Below the pieces are notes generated by a model. That model saw nothing but the letters and a program-made list of their open reading frames with translations. It had not been told where the DNA came from and ran no database searches. This document shows positions 1 through 8,423 of a stretch of 31,773 nt of DNA, piece by piece. This DNA is from JAENVU01 sp031430375 (lineage in GTDB: Bacteria; Actinomycetota; Acidimicrobiia; IMCC26256; JAENVU01): the NCBI GenBank assembly GCA_031430375.1, contig JANPBJ010000238.1, forward strand, positions 1 through 31,773. The letters are read 5' to 3'. Position 1 is the first letter of the stretch; the number at the start of each line of letters is the position of its first letter. A program made the position numbers and the translations under genes.

Positions 1-78
1 CAAGAATGCTGCAACCAGCAGCACGATTTTGAGGAGGCTGGCTTGTTGGCTTCTCGAACGATGCGTGAGTGCTTGCAT
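1..78 (-). CDS. N-terminus of a membrane or secreted protein (partial)
   Basis: Only the first 26 codons are in the window; the gene continues beyond base 1. The ATG at 78-76 follows a clear Shine-Dalgarno (GAGGAGAA, minus strand, at 90-83) at good spacing. The predicted start has a short basic, polar stretch (HRSRSQQ) followed by a hydrophobic run (LLKIVLLVAAFL), so a signal peptide or first membrane helix is likely. A near-consensus promoter lies at 145-173 and is shared back-to-back with the rightward SRPBCC gene. The family cannot be named from 26 residues. Confidence 0.7.
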   Translation of the reverse strand, partial: MQALTHRSRSQQASLLKIVLLVAAFL

Positions 79-144
79 GGGGTTCTCCTCGCAGTGAACC
101 TGGTCGGTACGGGGACGTTTCTTACTGGATTGGTGGTACCGATG

Positions 145-160
145 ATTTTAGCACTAAAAT
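145..160. promoter_or_regulatory. Perfect 16-bp dyad overlapping divergent -10 elements
   Basis: ATTTTAG-CA-CTAAAAT is an exact inverted repeat with 7-bp arms and a 2-bp centre. It is AT-rich in GC-rich DNA. Because of the symmetry, TAAAAT can serve as a -10 on both strands: for the leftward gene and, more weakly (poor -35), for the SRPBCC gene. It could be a repressor site controlling both genes; no candidate repressor is identified. Confidence 0.55.
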
Positions 161-173
161 TGGCGCAAGTCAA
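145..173 (-). promoter_or_regulatory. Sigma-70-like promoter for the leftward gene at 1-78
   Basis: On the minus strand, TTGACT (173-168) is followed by a 17-nt spacer and TAAAAT (150-145), close to the TTGACA/TATAAT consensus. Transcription would start near 138, about 60 nt before the ATG at 78. Confidence 0.65.
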
Positions 174-200
174 TCGTTCTGCGCAAGAGAGGAACTGGAA

Positions 201-644
201 ATGGCGAACTACCGCACCTCCGTTCGGACGCCCTGGTCGGCCCAGAGGGCGTTCGAGTACTTGAGCGATCTCGAACACTTCGCCCAGTGGGATCCGGGCG
301 TGAAGCGGTCGGTGCACGTCGCCGGTGACCGAGCCGGGCTCGGCGCGGAGTACGACGTGACGGTGTCAGGCCCTGGGCGCGACCTCACGCTGCGCTACAA
401 GACGGTGGCCATCGACCCGTTTCGCCGGATCGAAGTCGTCGCCGAGACCTCCGCGTTGCGATCCGTCGATGTCATCACCGTCGAGAACACCATCGACGGA
501 GGCTGCGTTGTCTTCTATGACGCCGACCTGGTATTCAGGGGTGCGTTCGCGATTGCGAATCCATTGTTGAGCCTTGCGTTCCGCCGGATCGGCGATCGTG
601 CCGCCGCCGGACTCGAGCACATACTCGAAGGAGTCGCCGCCTGA
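201..644 (+). CDS. SRPBCC (START/polyketide-cyclase-like) family protein
   Basis: This 147-residue protein has the SRPBCC hydrophobic-pocket pattern. An N-terminal strand (YRTSVRTPWSAQRAFEYLSD) leads into the usual helix and 'FAQWDPGV' motif, followed by a beta sheet and a long C-terminal helix (ALRRIGDRAAAGLEHIL-like). Such proteins bind lipids or other hydrophobic ligands, and many are uncharacterised. I chose ATG 201, preceded by AGAGAGGA at 186-193, rather than the longer open frame from 69, because the upstream residues do not resemble the family. The next gene starts within about 40 nt, so co-transcription is likely. The ligand is unknown. Confidence 0.8.
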   Translation: MANYRTSVRTPWSAQRAFEYLSDLEHFAQWDPGVKRSVHVAGDRAGLGAEYDVTVSGPGRDLTLRYKTVAIDPFRRIEVVAETSALRSVDVITVENTIDGGCVVFYDADLVFRGAFAIANPLLSLAFRRIGDRAAAGLEHILEGVAA

Positions 645-679
645 ATCCCACCGAGCGTCCCACGGCTCCGGCGCAGCGC

Positions 680-1501
680 GTGCTCGTTGCCGGCGCCACT
701 GGCTACATCGGTCGCCGGTTGGTCGCCGAGCTGGTGGCGCGTGGCGCACACGTGCGATGCCTCGCCCGAACTCCGACCAAACTCGAAACCGAGACATGGC
801 GAGAGTCGGTGGAGGTCGTGGAAGGTGACATCCTCGATTCCGCCTCGCTCAGTACCGCATTTCGTGACATCGATGCCGCGTACTACCTCGTGCACTCGAT
901 CGGATCGGACGCGGACTGGCAGTCGCGCGACCGCACCGCCGCCGAGAACTTTCGCGACGCGGCGGCGGACGCCGGAGTCCAGCAGATCATCTATCTCGGA
1001 GGCTTGGGCGACAACGCGGGCGGTGCATTATCCGAACATCTCGCGAGCCGCCATGAGGTAGGCCAAGTGTTGGCGAGCGGTCCGGTGCCGCTCACCGAAC
1101 TACGGGCCGCGGTCGTCATCGGCTCGGGGAGCGCAAGCTTCGAGATGCTGCGTCATCTCGTCGAGGTCCTTCCGGTGATGACCACACCGCGGTGGGTCGA
1201 GACCCGTGTCCAGCCGATCGCAGTCCGCGACGTTCTGGAATATCTCTTGATGGTCATGGCGCCATTCTCGGCCAGTTCGGCGCCGAGAACATCGGCCAGG
1301 TGGTTGAGATCCCCGCAGAAGGCGGTCAGGTGTGGATGTCCTCAGCCTGCATTTGTTCGACGAGGGCGAACACGCTCGCCTCGAGCGCGACATCGGGATC
1401 GCGTCCGGCCTTGCGCTCCTCCTCCATCCACCGGATCGCGACCGCGGCCGCCAGGCTCGAACCAGCCGCGGTGCGGGAAGCGATCCATCTGGTGCGGTTG
1501 A
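680..1501 (+). pseudogene. NAD(P)H-binding (atypical SDR) protein, 3'-truncated
   Basis: The N-terminal ~190 residues are a good NAD(P)H-binding Rossmann domain. The glycine motif is GATGYIG, followed by RTPTKL, 'VEVVEGDILD', a YYLVHSIG segment and 'VRDVLEYLL'. Homologues in actinobacteria usually continue for another 250-300 residues, often with a DUF2867 domain. Here family-like sequence ends near 1260-1320 and the frame runs on as Arg/Ser/Pro-rich shadow sequence antisense to leftward gene debris. A short stretch in another frame (GQVVEIPAEGG, about 1290-1320) may be the frameshifted continuation. GTG 680 is the first usable start, but in-frame homology-like sequence extends back to about 644, right after the SRPBCC stop. 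Probably non-functional. Confidence 0.6.
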
Positions 1502-1757
1502 GCTCCTGGGTCTCCAAGCGCGAAACGATCTGATCCACGAGTTCGGGAGATGCGCGGAATCCGAGCACGGCATTGAAGAACGGCACGAGGTCGCGGCGGT
1601 CGTCGTGACCCTTGGCATCGAACTTCCCCGGCGCCACCATCGCGAGCGCAACCCGCTGGTCCTCGTCCGGAGCACTCTCGAGTCCCACGTAAACGCGGAT
1701 CGGCTTCTCGACCGACGTCGCGTTGGTGAGCGCCGCGATTTCGCTGGGCCCCAACAC
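1326..1757 (-). pseudogene. Leftward gene debris, possibly a chimera with a hydrolase-like start
   Basis: A 143-codon minus-strand frame with real-looking amino-acid composition. Its first ~45 residues (SEIAALTNATSVEKPIRVYV, then GLESA..DQRVALA) resemble the start of the alpha/beta-hydrolase catalytic domain PF10081. After that the sequence changes abruptly to a helical segment (FFNAVLGF..ELVDQIVSRLE..RWMEEERKAG) that I do not recognise. No catalytic motif is visible. In the same frame upstream, a TGA at 1802-1800 separates it from a DUF1905-like fragment. I read it as a composite remnant, though a short functional protein cannot be excluded. Confidence 0.4.
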
Positions 1758-1799
1758 GTTCCAGACGAAGCGGCGCTCCCGCCGCGATGCTGTCCTGGA

Positions 1800-1958
1800 T
1801 CAACGACGCGATCGCATGGTTCGCCATGCCGGATCCACGACCAGTTCGACGTTCACGGTCGAGCCGGCACTGAGACTCTCGGTGACGCGGACCGCCTTCT
1901 TCATCGGCAACACATACGTGCGACGGGCCTTGTCCGGGAACAGCAGGGATTCTACGAA
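1800..1958 (-). pseudogene. DUF1905-like C-terminal fragment without a start codon
   Basis: A 52-codon minus-strand stretch contains LFPDKARRTYVLPMKKAVRV followed by 'SAGSTVNVELVVD'. This is typical of the C-terminal half of DUF1905 proteins (small beta-barrel proteins, function unknown). It is bounded upstream by an in-frame TGA at 1961-1959 and has no start before the conserved core, so it is a 5'-truncated remnant. Confidence 0.5.
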
Positions 1959-2006
1959 TCATAAGGTACGATTTCCTTTTCGGTTGACCCTGGAGAGGTA
2001 AACGCC

Positions 2007-2312
2007 GTGAGCACGAGCGAGAAACCCGGATGGACCTTCCTCACCAACCACTGCCACGTGCTTCTGTGCATTGCCGCCGATCCCGATATTCGCGGCCGCG
2101 ACATCGCCGTACGCGTCGGCATCACCGAGCGATCGGCGCAAAGCATCATCACCGACCTCGTCGACGGCGGCTACCTCACGCGTGAGCGTGTCGGCCGGCG
2201 CAACCGCTACAAGATCCACGCCCGCCGCCCACTGCGGCACCCGATCGAACGGGCGCATCAGGTGATCGAGCTCCTCACCCTGGTCGACGAACCGGCGACG
2301 CGTCGACGCTGA
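2007..2312 (+). CDS. Small winged helix-turn-helix (MarR-like) regulator
   Basis: A 101-residue protein with a single winged-helix domain: 'HVLLCIAADPDIRGRDIAVR', the recognition-helix segment VGITERSAQSIITDLVDGGY, and the wing 'LTRERVGRRNRYKI'. The C-terminus is short and basic (ATRRR). It would bind DNA as a dimer and act as a local transcription factor. The GTG start at 2007 has a Shine-Dalgarno (GGAGAGG, 1992-1998) at good distance. It lies directly upstream of and co-directional with the enoyl-reductase-like gene, but that gene has its own strong promoter, so the regulator may control it rather than share its transcript. Effector unknown. Confidence 0.8.
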   Translation: MSTSEKPGWTFLTNHCHVLLCIAADPDIRGRDIAVRVGITERSAQSIITDLVDGGYLTRERVGRRNRYKIHARRPLRHPIERAHQVIELLTLVDEPATRRR

Positions 2313-2372
2313 CGTCGTCGCCGGCTCCGGGGGACGACGGTCCATATAACTAGGTGCTGGGATTCAGCATCT

Positions 2373-2402
2373 TTGACACACGAATCTTTCTTCGTCTATA
2401 AG
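2373..2402 (+). promoter_or_regulatory. Near-consensus promoter of the enoyl-reductase-like gene
   Basis: TTGACA (2373-2378), an 18-nt spacer and TATAAG (2397-2402). Transcription would start near 2409, about 25 nt before the ATG at 2434. There is no strong Shine-Dalgarno in the short leader. Confidence 0.7.
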
Positions 2403-2433
2403 TGCGTATGCACGTTCGTCAAGAGCACCAACC

Positions 2434-3222
2434 ATGACCACAGACCTCCTGGCCGGAAAGCGGCTGCTCATCACCGGGGTCGTCAACACCGACTCGATCG
2501 CTTACGCGACCGCGGTCGCCGCCATCGAAGCCGGAGCGCAGGTCACGTTGTCGAGCTTGGGTCGCGACCTCGAGCACACGAACCTGGCGGCATCAACGCT
2601 GCTCGCCGAGGTCGACGTCCTCGAAGCGGACCTCACGGTCCCAGCCCAACTCGACAAGCTCACGCTCGAGTTGCGTGAACGATGGGGCAACCTCGACGGC
2701 GCCCTCCACGCGGTTGCATTCGCGCCACGCGAGGCGTTGTCCGGGGACTTCCTCAAAGCGGCGATCGATCCGGTCGCTCGCGCCTTTCACACCAGCGTCC
2801 ACACCTATGCGTCGCTCGCTGCACTCCTGCGCGATCTCGCACCGGCGGCGGGAGCGTCATTGGTAGGGCTCGACTTCGACGCGTCGAGGGCTTGGCCGGT
2901 CTACAACTGGATGGGCGTCTGCAAGTCGGCGCTCGAGGCAACGAACCGTTACGTGGCACGAGACCTGGGTGCGCTGGGCATACGCGCCAACCTCATCGCG
3001 GCCGGTCCGCTCCATACCCGAGCGGCCGGTGCGATCGGAGCGTTCGACCATCTCACTTCGGCTTGGGAACACCAATCGCCGATGCCGTGGGACCCTCGTG
3101 ATGCGGCGCCGGTCGCCGACGCGGCCGCCTTCCTCCTCTCGGACCTCGCCCGGATGATCACGGGTGAGATCCTGCACGTCGACGGTGGTTTCCATGCCAT
3201 GGCTGGGCACCTCGCCCGATGA
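2434..3222 (+). CDS. Enoyl-[ACP] reductase, InhA/FabI-like SDR
   Basis: This 262-residue protein matches the InhA/FabI branch of the SDR superfamily, which reduces enoyl-ACP (or a related enoyl thioester) with NAD(P)H in fatty-acid synthesis. Visible features are the divergent nucleotide motif LLITGVVNTDSIAYATA (residues 11-27), 'VGLDFDASRAWPVYNWM' containing the catalytic Tyr157, and Lys164 in the InhA-type Y-x6-K arrangement. The C-terminal 'ITGEILHVDGGFHAMA' is also typical. InhA of mycobacteria is 269 residues with Tyr158 and Lys165, so length and spacing agree closely. The InhA Ser94 position appears as Ala here. It lies alone behind its own promoter. A divergent SDR with another enoyl substrate is possible, so no symbol is given. 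Confidence 0.85.
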   Translation: MTTDLLAGKRLLITGVVNTDSIAYATAVAAIEAGAQVTLSSLGRDLEHTNLAASTLLAEVDVLEADLTVPAQLDKLTLELRERWGNLDGALHAVAFAPREALSGDFLKAAIDPVARAFHTSVHTYASLAALLRDLAPAAGASLVGLDFDASRAWPVYNWMGVCKSALEATNRYVARDLGALGIRANLIAAGPLHTRAAGAIGAFDHLTSAWEHQSPMPWDPRDAAPVADAAAFLLSDLARMITGEILHVDGGFHAMAGHLAR

Positions 3223-3282
3223 TCCAGGACCGATCCGTTCAACGCGTCGGAAGCCGAGTGCGCCCCTCACCACCCCACCGAA

Positions 3283-4185
3283 TCAGGGGTTGCACCAAGC
3301 GCACTGACCAGGATCGGCTGCCCCGAGAGCGACGCGTTCGACCACTTCCGCTCTGCAGGCAACGCAGCCAAGGACGTGCTCTCGCACCATCTCGGTGTCT
3401 CGCCCACACCAGTCGCAGGGGACACCGATCTCGAATCGCACGATCCCGAACCCCGGTGAGGAGCAGTCCGGGCACGCGGTCGCAATCCGCTTCGCGAGCC
3501 GACGGGCTGCGCGGGCGATGACCGGCCGTCGGCTCGGACAGAGGTGAGCGCGGAGGTCGGTCTCGACCCGGGCCCGACCGTTGTCTGACGCGTCGCAGCA
3601 GAGTTCGATGGCTCGATGCAAGGTGTCGAGATCCCGGATCGCTTTGCACACGGGCGTGGACCCGCCGGTGGCGGGCCGGACCACCAACGCGTGTTCGGGG
3701 AACTCACCTCGTTCGAGATGCACCGTCATGTCCTCGCCGGCGCGCACGTCGACCCCGATCGCGACCAGGTCGTAGCCGACCTCGGTTTCTGCAACGACGA
3801 TCCCCCGCTCGTCGTCGACGAGGACGACCAACTCTCGTGCCGCACGGAGGAACGGCATCGCCCTTGACGGCCCGATCGTGCCCTCCGACGCGATGCCGAG
3901 AGTGAGGCCGGCCGCGACCATGCCCATCCGGGCCTTCGCGACAGCGGTTTTCAAGGGCGAGCCGACGCGAGCGATCTCGCCGGTGAACGTCCCGAGCACA
4001 TCGGTATCGACGACGGCCTCGATCACCGCGAGTCCGAGTGCCTCGGTCAGGGCCGGGCCCACCAGCACCGTCTTGTCGTGCTTGGTGGCCATCGCCGCGA
4101 CCGCCCCCGCGTAGGGCAACGGAAGGCTCGGCGGAACGGGTGGATCTTCCGCTTTGAGTTCGTTCGACCGGGTCATGCAGGTCAT
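3283..4185 (-). CDS. DUF6671 family protein with C-terminal Cys-rich zinc-ribbon-like region
   Basis: A 300-residue cytoplasmic protein of unknown function. The core carries the DUF6671 signatures: 'AAMATKHDKTVLVGPALTEA', 'TDVLGTFTGEIARVGSPL', 'IASEGTIGPS' and 'ELVVLVDDERG'. The last ~80 residues hold paired cysteines (CPDC, CDWC, CVAC, CAWC) that look like zinc ligands. The ATG at 4185 is next to a TATATC -10 element, so transcription may begin near 4179, and the leaderless message might use the second Met (4176-4174). It is divergent from the dab operon across about 100 bp. Confidence 0.8.
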   Translation of the reverse strand: MTCMTRSNELKAEDPPVPPSLPLPYAGAVAAMATKHDKTVLVGPALTEALGLAVIEAVVDTDVLGTFTGEIARVGSPLKTAVAKARMGMVAAGLTLGIASEGTIGPSRAMPFLRAARELVVLVDDERGIVVAETEVGYDLVAIGVDVRAGEDMTVHLERGEFPEHALVVRPATGGSTPVCKAIRDLDTLHRAIELCCDASDNGRARVETDLRAHLCPSRRPVIARAARRLAKRIATACPDCSSPGFGIVRFEIGVPCDWCGRDTEMVREHVLGCVACRAEVVERVALGAADPGQCAWCNP

Positions 4186-4213
4186 GATATACGAGACATG
4201 ATTCGTGTGTTAA
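4186..4213 (-). promoter_or_regulatory. Promoter abutting the DUF6671 start codon
   Basis: On the minus strand, TTAACA (4213-4208), a 16-nt spacer and TATATC (4191-4186) sit immediately before the ATG at 4185. Transcription would begin near 4179, inside the annotated frame, with an in-frame ATG at 4176. This suggests a leaderless mRNA. The same ~100-bp gap must also hold the dab operon promoter, which I could not place convincingly. Confidence 0.5.
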
Positions 4214-4287
4214 AACATGTGTATTGTCGACCGCATAAGGAACCCGGGCGGACCCGGCCCGTCACCACCAGGAAGAGGAGCACCGCC

Positions 4288-5886
4288 TTGATCACCACCC
4301 CGCTCGCCTACGCCGTGCTTGCTGCGCCGGCTGCCTTCATCCTGACCTGGCTGGCGGCGTCTTCGGATCGGGGCCGTGATCCTCAGCGGACCAAGCGCGT
4401 CGGCGGAGTCGCCGGTTGGTTCGGTGTCGCCGTCGCAGTCGTCGCCGCGGGTGCGGTCGCGGTGCGGGGGCCGATGGACAGCACCACCATCGGCATCGAC
4501 GGGCTGGGCCTGTCGGTGAGGCTCGATTCGCTGTCGATGGTCATGCTGACCATGATCGCCCTGCTGGCAGTGGTGATCTTCCGGTACAGCTGCACCTACC
4601 TCGAAGGCGACGCCCGCCACGGCGTGTTCCTGGGCCGATTCGCGATCACCGTCATGTGTGTCGAGGTGCTGGTGGTCGCCGGCAACCTCGCCCTGTTGGT
4701 CGGCGCCTGGATCGCCACCAGCCTCGCGCTCCATCGACTGTTGCTGTTCTACCCGGACCGCCGAGCCGCGGTGGTGGCCGCTCGCAAGAAGTTCGTCGTC
4801 GCCCGGATCGGCGACACCTTCCTGATCGGAGCGGCGGTCCTGCTCTACCACCGCTTCGGAACTGGCGACCTCAGCACCATCTTCGACGCGGCCCCCGCCG
4901 CGGCTCGCGGCGGTTGGGCCATCGGGACCGTCGAACTCGCGGCTCTGTGCATCGCGGTTGCCGCGGTATTGAAGGCCGCGCAGTTCCCCACCCACGGATG
5001 GTTGGTCGAAGTCATGGAGACCCCCACGCCGGTATCGGCACTGCTGCACGCCGGGATCCTGAACGCCGGGCCGTTCCTCGCCCTTCGGATGGCATTCGTA
5101 CTCGACCGATCGGACGCGGCGACCGCGCTGCTGATCGTGATCGGGGGCTTCACCGCGGTGTTCGCCTCGGTGGTCTTGCTGACGCAACCATCCGTCAAGG
5201 TTGGCCTCGGCTACTCGAGTGCAGCCCACATGGGGTTCATGCTCATGGTTGCCGGCCTCGGGATCTACCCGGCCGTGCTGCTGCACCTCGTCGCCCACTC
5301 GTTCTACAAGGCCCACGCGTTCCTGTCTTCGGGCAGCGTCGTCGACGAGATCCGCGCCGCGCCCGTCGCACTTCCGCGTCGGCTCGGTCATCCGGCGCGG
5401 CTGCTGAGCAGCGCCGCGATCGCGCTGGCCATCTACGCGGCCTTCGCGCTGACCTGGGGGATCCGTCTCGACGACCAGCCCCTGCTGATCGCCATCGGCG
5501 CGATTCTGGTACTGGGTACCACCCAAATCATCGGGCCCGCCCTCGACTCCGATGAACCGATGGCCGGGACGGCGCGCGCCGCCTTCCTGGCGGCCGCGGT
5601 CACGGTGTCGTTCTTCACCCTCGAGTCGGGGATGCAATGGATCCTGGGTGAGGTGGTTCCCGACCATGGATCCCGCACCGGCATCCACGCCGCCCTCGTT
5701 GGGATGATCGTCGCCGCCTTCGCCATGGTCATCGGGTTTCAGCTCATGGGCCCGGCCCGGCCGCCCGGACCACGCCGACGCAGACTGGCACTCCATCTCC
5801 GCAACGGCCTGTACGCGAACGCCGCGTTCGACCGGTTGGTCGGATCGCTGCGCATCCCGACCTCGACACCCGGATCGGTCCGATGA
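4288..5886 (+). CDS. dabB: DabB: NuoL-like membrane subunit of the DAB inorganic-carbon pump
   Basis: A multi-pass membrane protein of 532 residues from the proton-conducting NuoL/MrpA-like family (PF00361). In DAB complexes it energises DabA using the cation gradient. Motifs: a quinone-oxidoreductase-like core with LKAAQFPTHGWLVEVME, 'TPTPVSALLHAGILNAGPFL', 'GYSSAAHMGFMLMVAGLGIY' and the DabB/MpsA-type 'LHLVAHSFYKAHAFLSSGS'. I chose TTG 4288 because GGAAGAGGAG (4271-4280) precedes it at ideal distance and a membrane helix follows at once. An ATG at 4198 is in frame but lacks a ribosome site. The stop overlaps the dabA ATG (ATGA). No other complex I genes are present, which supports a DAB role. 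Confidence 0.9.
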   Translation: MITTPLAYAVLAAPAAFILTWLAASSDRGRDPQRTKRVGGVAGWFGVAVAVVAAGAVAVRGPMDSTTIGIDGLGLSVRLDSLSMVMLTMIALLAVVIFRYSCTYLEGDARHGVFLGRFAITVMCVEVLVVAGNLALLVGAWIATSLALHRLLLFYPDRRAAVVAARKKFVVARIGDTFLIGAAVLLYHRFGTGDLSTIFDAAPAAARGGWAIGTVELAALCIAVAAVLKAAQFPTHGWLVEVMETPTPVSALLHAGILNAGPFLALRMAFVLDRSDAATALLIVIGGFTAVFASVVLLTQPSVKVGLGYSSAAHMGFMLMVAGLGIYPAVLLHLVAHSFYKAHAFLSSGSVVDEIRAAPVALPRRLGHPARLLSSAAIALAIYAAFALTWGIRLDDQPLLIAIGAILVLGTTQIIGPALDSDEPMAGTARAAFLAAAVTVSFFTLESGMQWILGEVVPDHGSRTGIHAALVGMIVAAFAMVIGFQLMGPARPPGPRRRRLALHLRNGLYANAAFDRLVGSLRIPTSTPGSVR

Positions 5887-8423
5887 ACACCGCGACCCCG
5901 GTCGACTCATCCACCGCCGACATCACTCACGGAGACCAACTCATGCACGCCACCGCAACCCCTGAACCGGCGGTCGCGTCGACCGACGCCATGGTGCAGG
6001 CGCTCCAAGAAGCCGGGCAACGCATCGCGCCGGTGTGGCCATTGGACCGGTTTGTGGCCGTGAACCCGTACTTCGGCCTCGCTGACCTGAGCTTCGGCGA
6101 CGCCGCAAGTCTGCTGGCCCGGACCGGCGGCGCTCACTCCACCATGCCGATCTCCTACTACCTCGACGCGCTCGAGGACGGCCGCATCACCACCGAAGCC
6201 ATGGAGGCGACCGTGGCGGCCAACGCGACCGCGCCGCGCGACGCGAGCGGCTTCATCGAGCACTGTCGGTCGCTTGGCGCATCGACCGACCACGAGTCAT
6301 CTCGCACCCCGACCGTGGCACGAGTCGCGACTGCGCTGACGGGCTCGGACTGGGCGCACGTCGCCACCGACCGGATCTCCGCCTGGGCGGCCGGCTACTT
6401 CGACTGCGGCCAGGCCATGTGGCGACCCGGCCAGCCCGGCGAAGGAGCCTTCGCCGACTGGCGGGAAGAAGCGAGCATCGATCGAACCCCCGAGATCATG
6501 GGCCTGGCCGGGTTCCGACGGGTCGTGCGATCACTCCCAACCGACTACCTCGCGGTCGCGGCGCGCGCCACGAAGACCCTCGGCCTCGGAACGCACGAGC
6601 TGCCGGTCTACCTGCATGGGTTGCTCATGCAGGTCGGCGGGTGGGCGGCCCACTGCTCCAGGATCGGGTTCGAGGCCTCGCTCCACGGCCAGGACGACAC
6701 GACGCTCCTCGAGTTCGGGGCCATCCTCCTCGGATGGGAACTCGCGCTGTACGAGACGCTCGCGGACCGGGGCATCGACCAAGCGTGGGCAGAAACACGG
6801 GCCACTACCGACTGGTTCGGAGATCGGGCCGATCCTCGGCTGGCCGCCGGACTGCTGCTCCAAGAGGCGCTGGATCGCTCCGAGCAGGATCGGATCATCA
6901 CCTCGATCGGCACGGGTATCGACCGACCGAGTACCGAGGATGTTCGCCGCCAGGCGCAGGCCGTGTTCTGCATCGACGTCCGCTCCGAGGTGTTCCGTCG
7001 ACACCTCGAGACCACCGACGACCGGATCGAGACGCTCGGGTTCGCAGGCTTCTTCGGTGTCGCGATCGAATACGTGCCGATCGCCCACGAACGAGGCTCC
7101 GCCCAGTGCCCCGTGCTCCTGACCCCCACCCATACGGTCACCGAGACGGTCCCGGACCCCAAGGAGCTCCAGGACGCCGTCGCGCGCCGTCGACTCTCGC
7201 ACCACGTTCAGCGGGCATGGAAGTCGTTCAAGATGGGCGCGATCTCGTGCTTCAGCTTCGTGGGTCCGGTCGGGCTGGTGTACCTCCCGAAGCTCTTCAC
7301 CGACGGCTCCGGTCGCACCCCTCCGACTCGGCCTGCCGATATCGAGAGCCTCAACTCGGAGACCATCCACGGTCGAGGTCCGTCGCTCGCCGTCGCCGAA
7401 GGGCCGGGAGGTTCGACTGGCATCGGACTCGAGGCGAGAGTGTCGCTGGCGGAGGGCATGCTTCGTGCGACCTCGCTCAACGACCGACTCGCTCCACTCG
7501 TCTTCATCGTCGGTCACGGCGCATCGACGGCGAACAACCCGTACGAGAGCGCCCTGCACTGCGGGGCGTGCGGCGGCAACACCGGCGAAGCCAACGCGCG
7601 AGTGGCCGCCGCGATCCTCAACGACCCCGACGTTCGCGCGGCGCTGACCGAACGAGGACTCACCGTGCCGACCGACACCTGGTTCGTGGCCGGTCTCCAC
7701 GACACCACCACCGACGAGATCACTATCTTCGACGCAGCACTGATCCCGGACCACCTCACGGTCGAGATGGGCGAACTCGCTTCCTCGTTTGCCTCGGCCG
7801 GCCATGCCGCCAGGGTCGAACGCGCCAAGCGGTTCAACCTGGTCGAGGGCACCGACGTGGACAAGGCAGTGCTGCGACGCAGCACGGACTGGGCCCAGGT
7901 TCGCCCCGAGTGGGGACTCGCCGGCTGTCGGGCGTTCATTGCCGCGCCTCGGCGCCGGACCCTTGGGGTCGACCTCGGTGGGCAGGCGTTCCTGCACTCC
8001 TACGACTGGCGAAGCGACGACGGCTTCGGCGTGCTCGAACTCATCCTCACCGCTCCGGTCGTCGTGGCCAGCTGGATCAGCCTCCAGTACTACGCGTCAA
8101 CGGTCGAACCCCACCTCTTCGGCTCGGGCAACAAGACGCTGCACAACGTCGTCGGCCGCGTTGGTGTCCTCGAAGGCAACGCCGGGGACCTCCGGGTCGG
8201 GCTCCCATGGCAGTCGATCCACGATGGCGACACGCTGCAGCACGAACCGCTTCGACTGAACGTCATCATCGAGGCCCCGACCGACGCCATCGACACGATC
8301 CTGGCCAACCACCAACACGTCGCGGACCTGTGTGACCACGGCTGGATCCAGCTCCTGACCATGGACGACGACGGGTCCATCAGTCACCGCTATGTCGGCG
8401 AACACGTCTGGGAGACCGTGTGA
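5883..8423 (+). CDS. dabA: DabA: carbonic-anhydrase-like subunit of the DAB pump (DUF2309)
   Basis: An 846-residue protein of the UPF0753/DUF2309 family. DabA is a peripheral zinc protein, related to beta-carbonic anhydrases, that with DabB converts CO2 to bicarbonate vectorially. The opening motif 'RFVAVNPYFGLADLSFGDAA' is diagnostic. Zinc ligands are Cys363 and Asp365 (in VFCIDVRSE), His545 (GHGAST) and Cys560 (ALHCGACGGN). The 15-residue His-Cys spacing matches the Halothiobacillus protein (C351, D353, H524, C539, from memory), so the site looks intact. ATG 5883 overlaps the dabB stop; ATG 5943 behind GGAGA is an alternative that removes 20 residues. The 3' end overlaps the thiolase-like gene by 4 nt. 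No RuBisCO or carboxysome genes are seen. Confidence 0.93.
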   Translation: MNTATPVDSSTADITHGDQLMHATATPEPAVASTDAMVQALQEAGQRIAPVWPLDRFVAVNPYFGLADLSFGDAASLLARTGGAHSTMPISYYLDALEDGRITTEAMEATVAANATAPRDASGFIEHCRSLGASTDHESSRTPTVARVATALTGSDWAHVATDRISAWAAGYFDCGQAMWRPGQPGEGAFADWREEASIDRTPEIMGLAGFRRVVRSLPTDYLAVAARATKTLGLGTHELPVYLHGLLMQVGGWAAHCSRIGFEASLHGQDDTTLLEFGAILLGWELALYETLADRGIDQAWAETRATTDWFGDRADPRLAAGLLLQEALDRSEQDRIITSIGTGIDRPSTEDVRRQAQAVFCIDVRSEVFRRHLETTDDRIETLGFAGFFGVAIEYVPIAHERGSAQCPVLLTPTHTVTETVPDPKELQDAVARRRLSHHVQRAWKSFKMGAISCFSFVGPVGLVYLPKLFTDGSGRTPPTRPADIESLNSETIHGRGPSLAVAEGPGGSTGIGLEARVSLAEGMLRATSLNDRLAPLVFIVGHGASTANNPYESALHCGACGGNTGEANARVAAAILNDPDVRAALTERGLTVPTDTWFVAGLHDTTTDEITIFDAALIPDHLTVEMGELASSFASAGHAARVERAKRFNLVEGTDVDKAVLRRSTDWAQVRPEWGLAGCRAFIAAPRRRTLGVDLGGQAFLHSYDWRSDDGFGVLELILTAPVVVASWISLQYYASTVEPHLFGSGNKTLHNVVGRVGVLEGNAGDLRVGLPWQSIHDGDTLQHEPLRLNVIIEAPTDAIDTILANHQHVADLCDHGWIQLLTMDDDGSISHRYVGEHVWETV

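Noticed and set aside
1800..1802. TGA between DUF1905-like and hydrolase-like pieces as a second selenocysteine codon
   Set aside because: There is no conserved Cys context, and the flanking pieces belong to different families; it is better read as a stop in decayed sequence.
4210..5910. Long minus-strand open frame opposite dabB
   Set aside because: Composition rich in Arg/Gly/Asp/Gln with no family motif; it is the antisense shadow of a high-GC membrane gene.
6419..8335. Long Arg/Pro-rich frame inside dabA
   Set aside because: Alternate-frame shadow of dabA with no domain signature.
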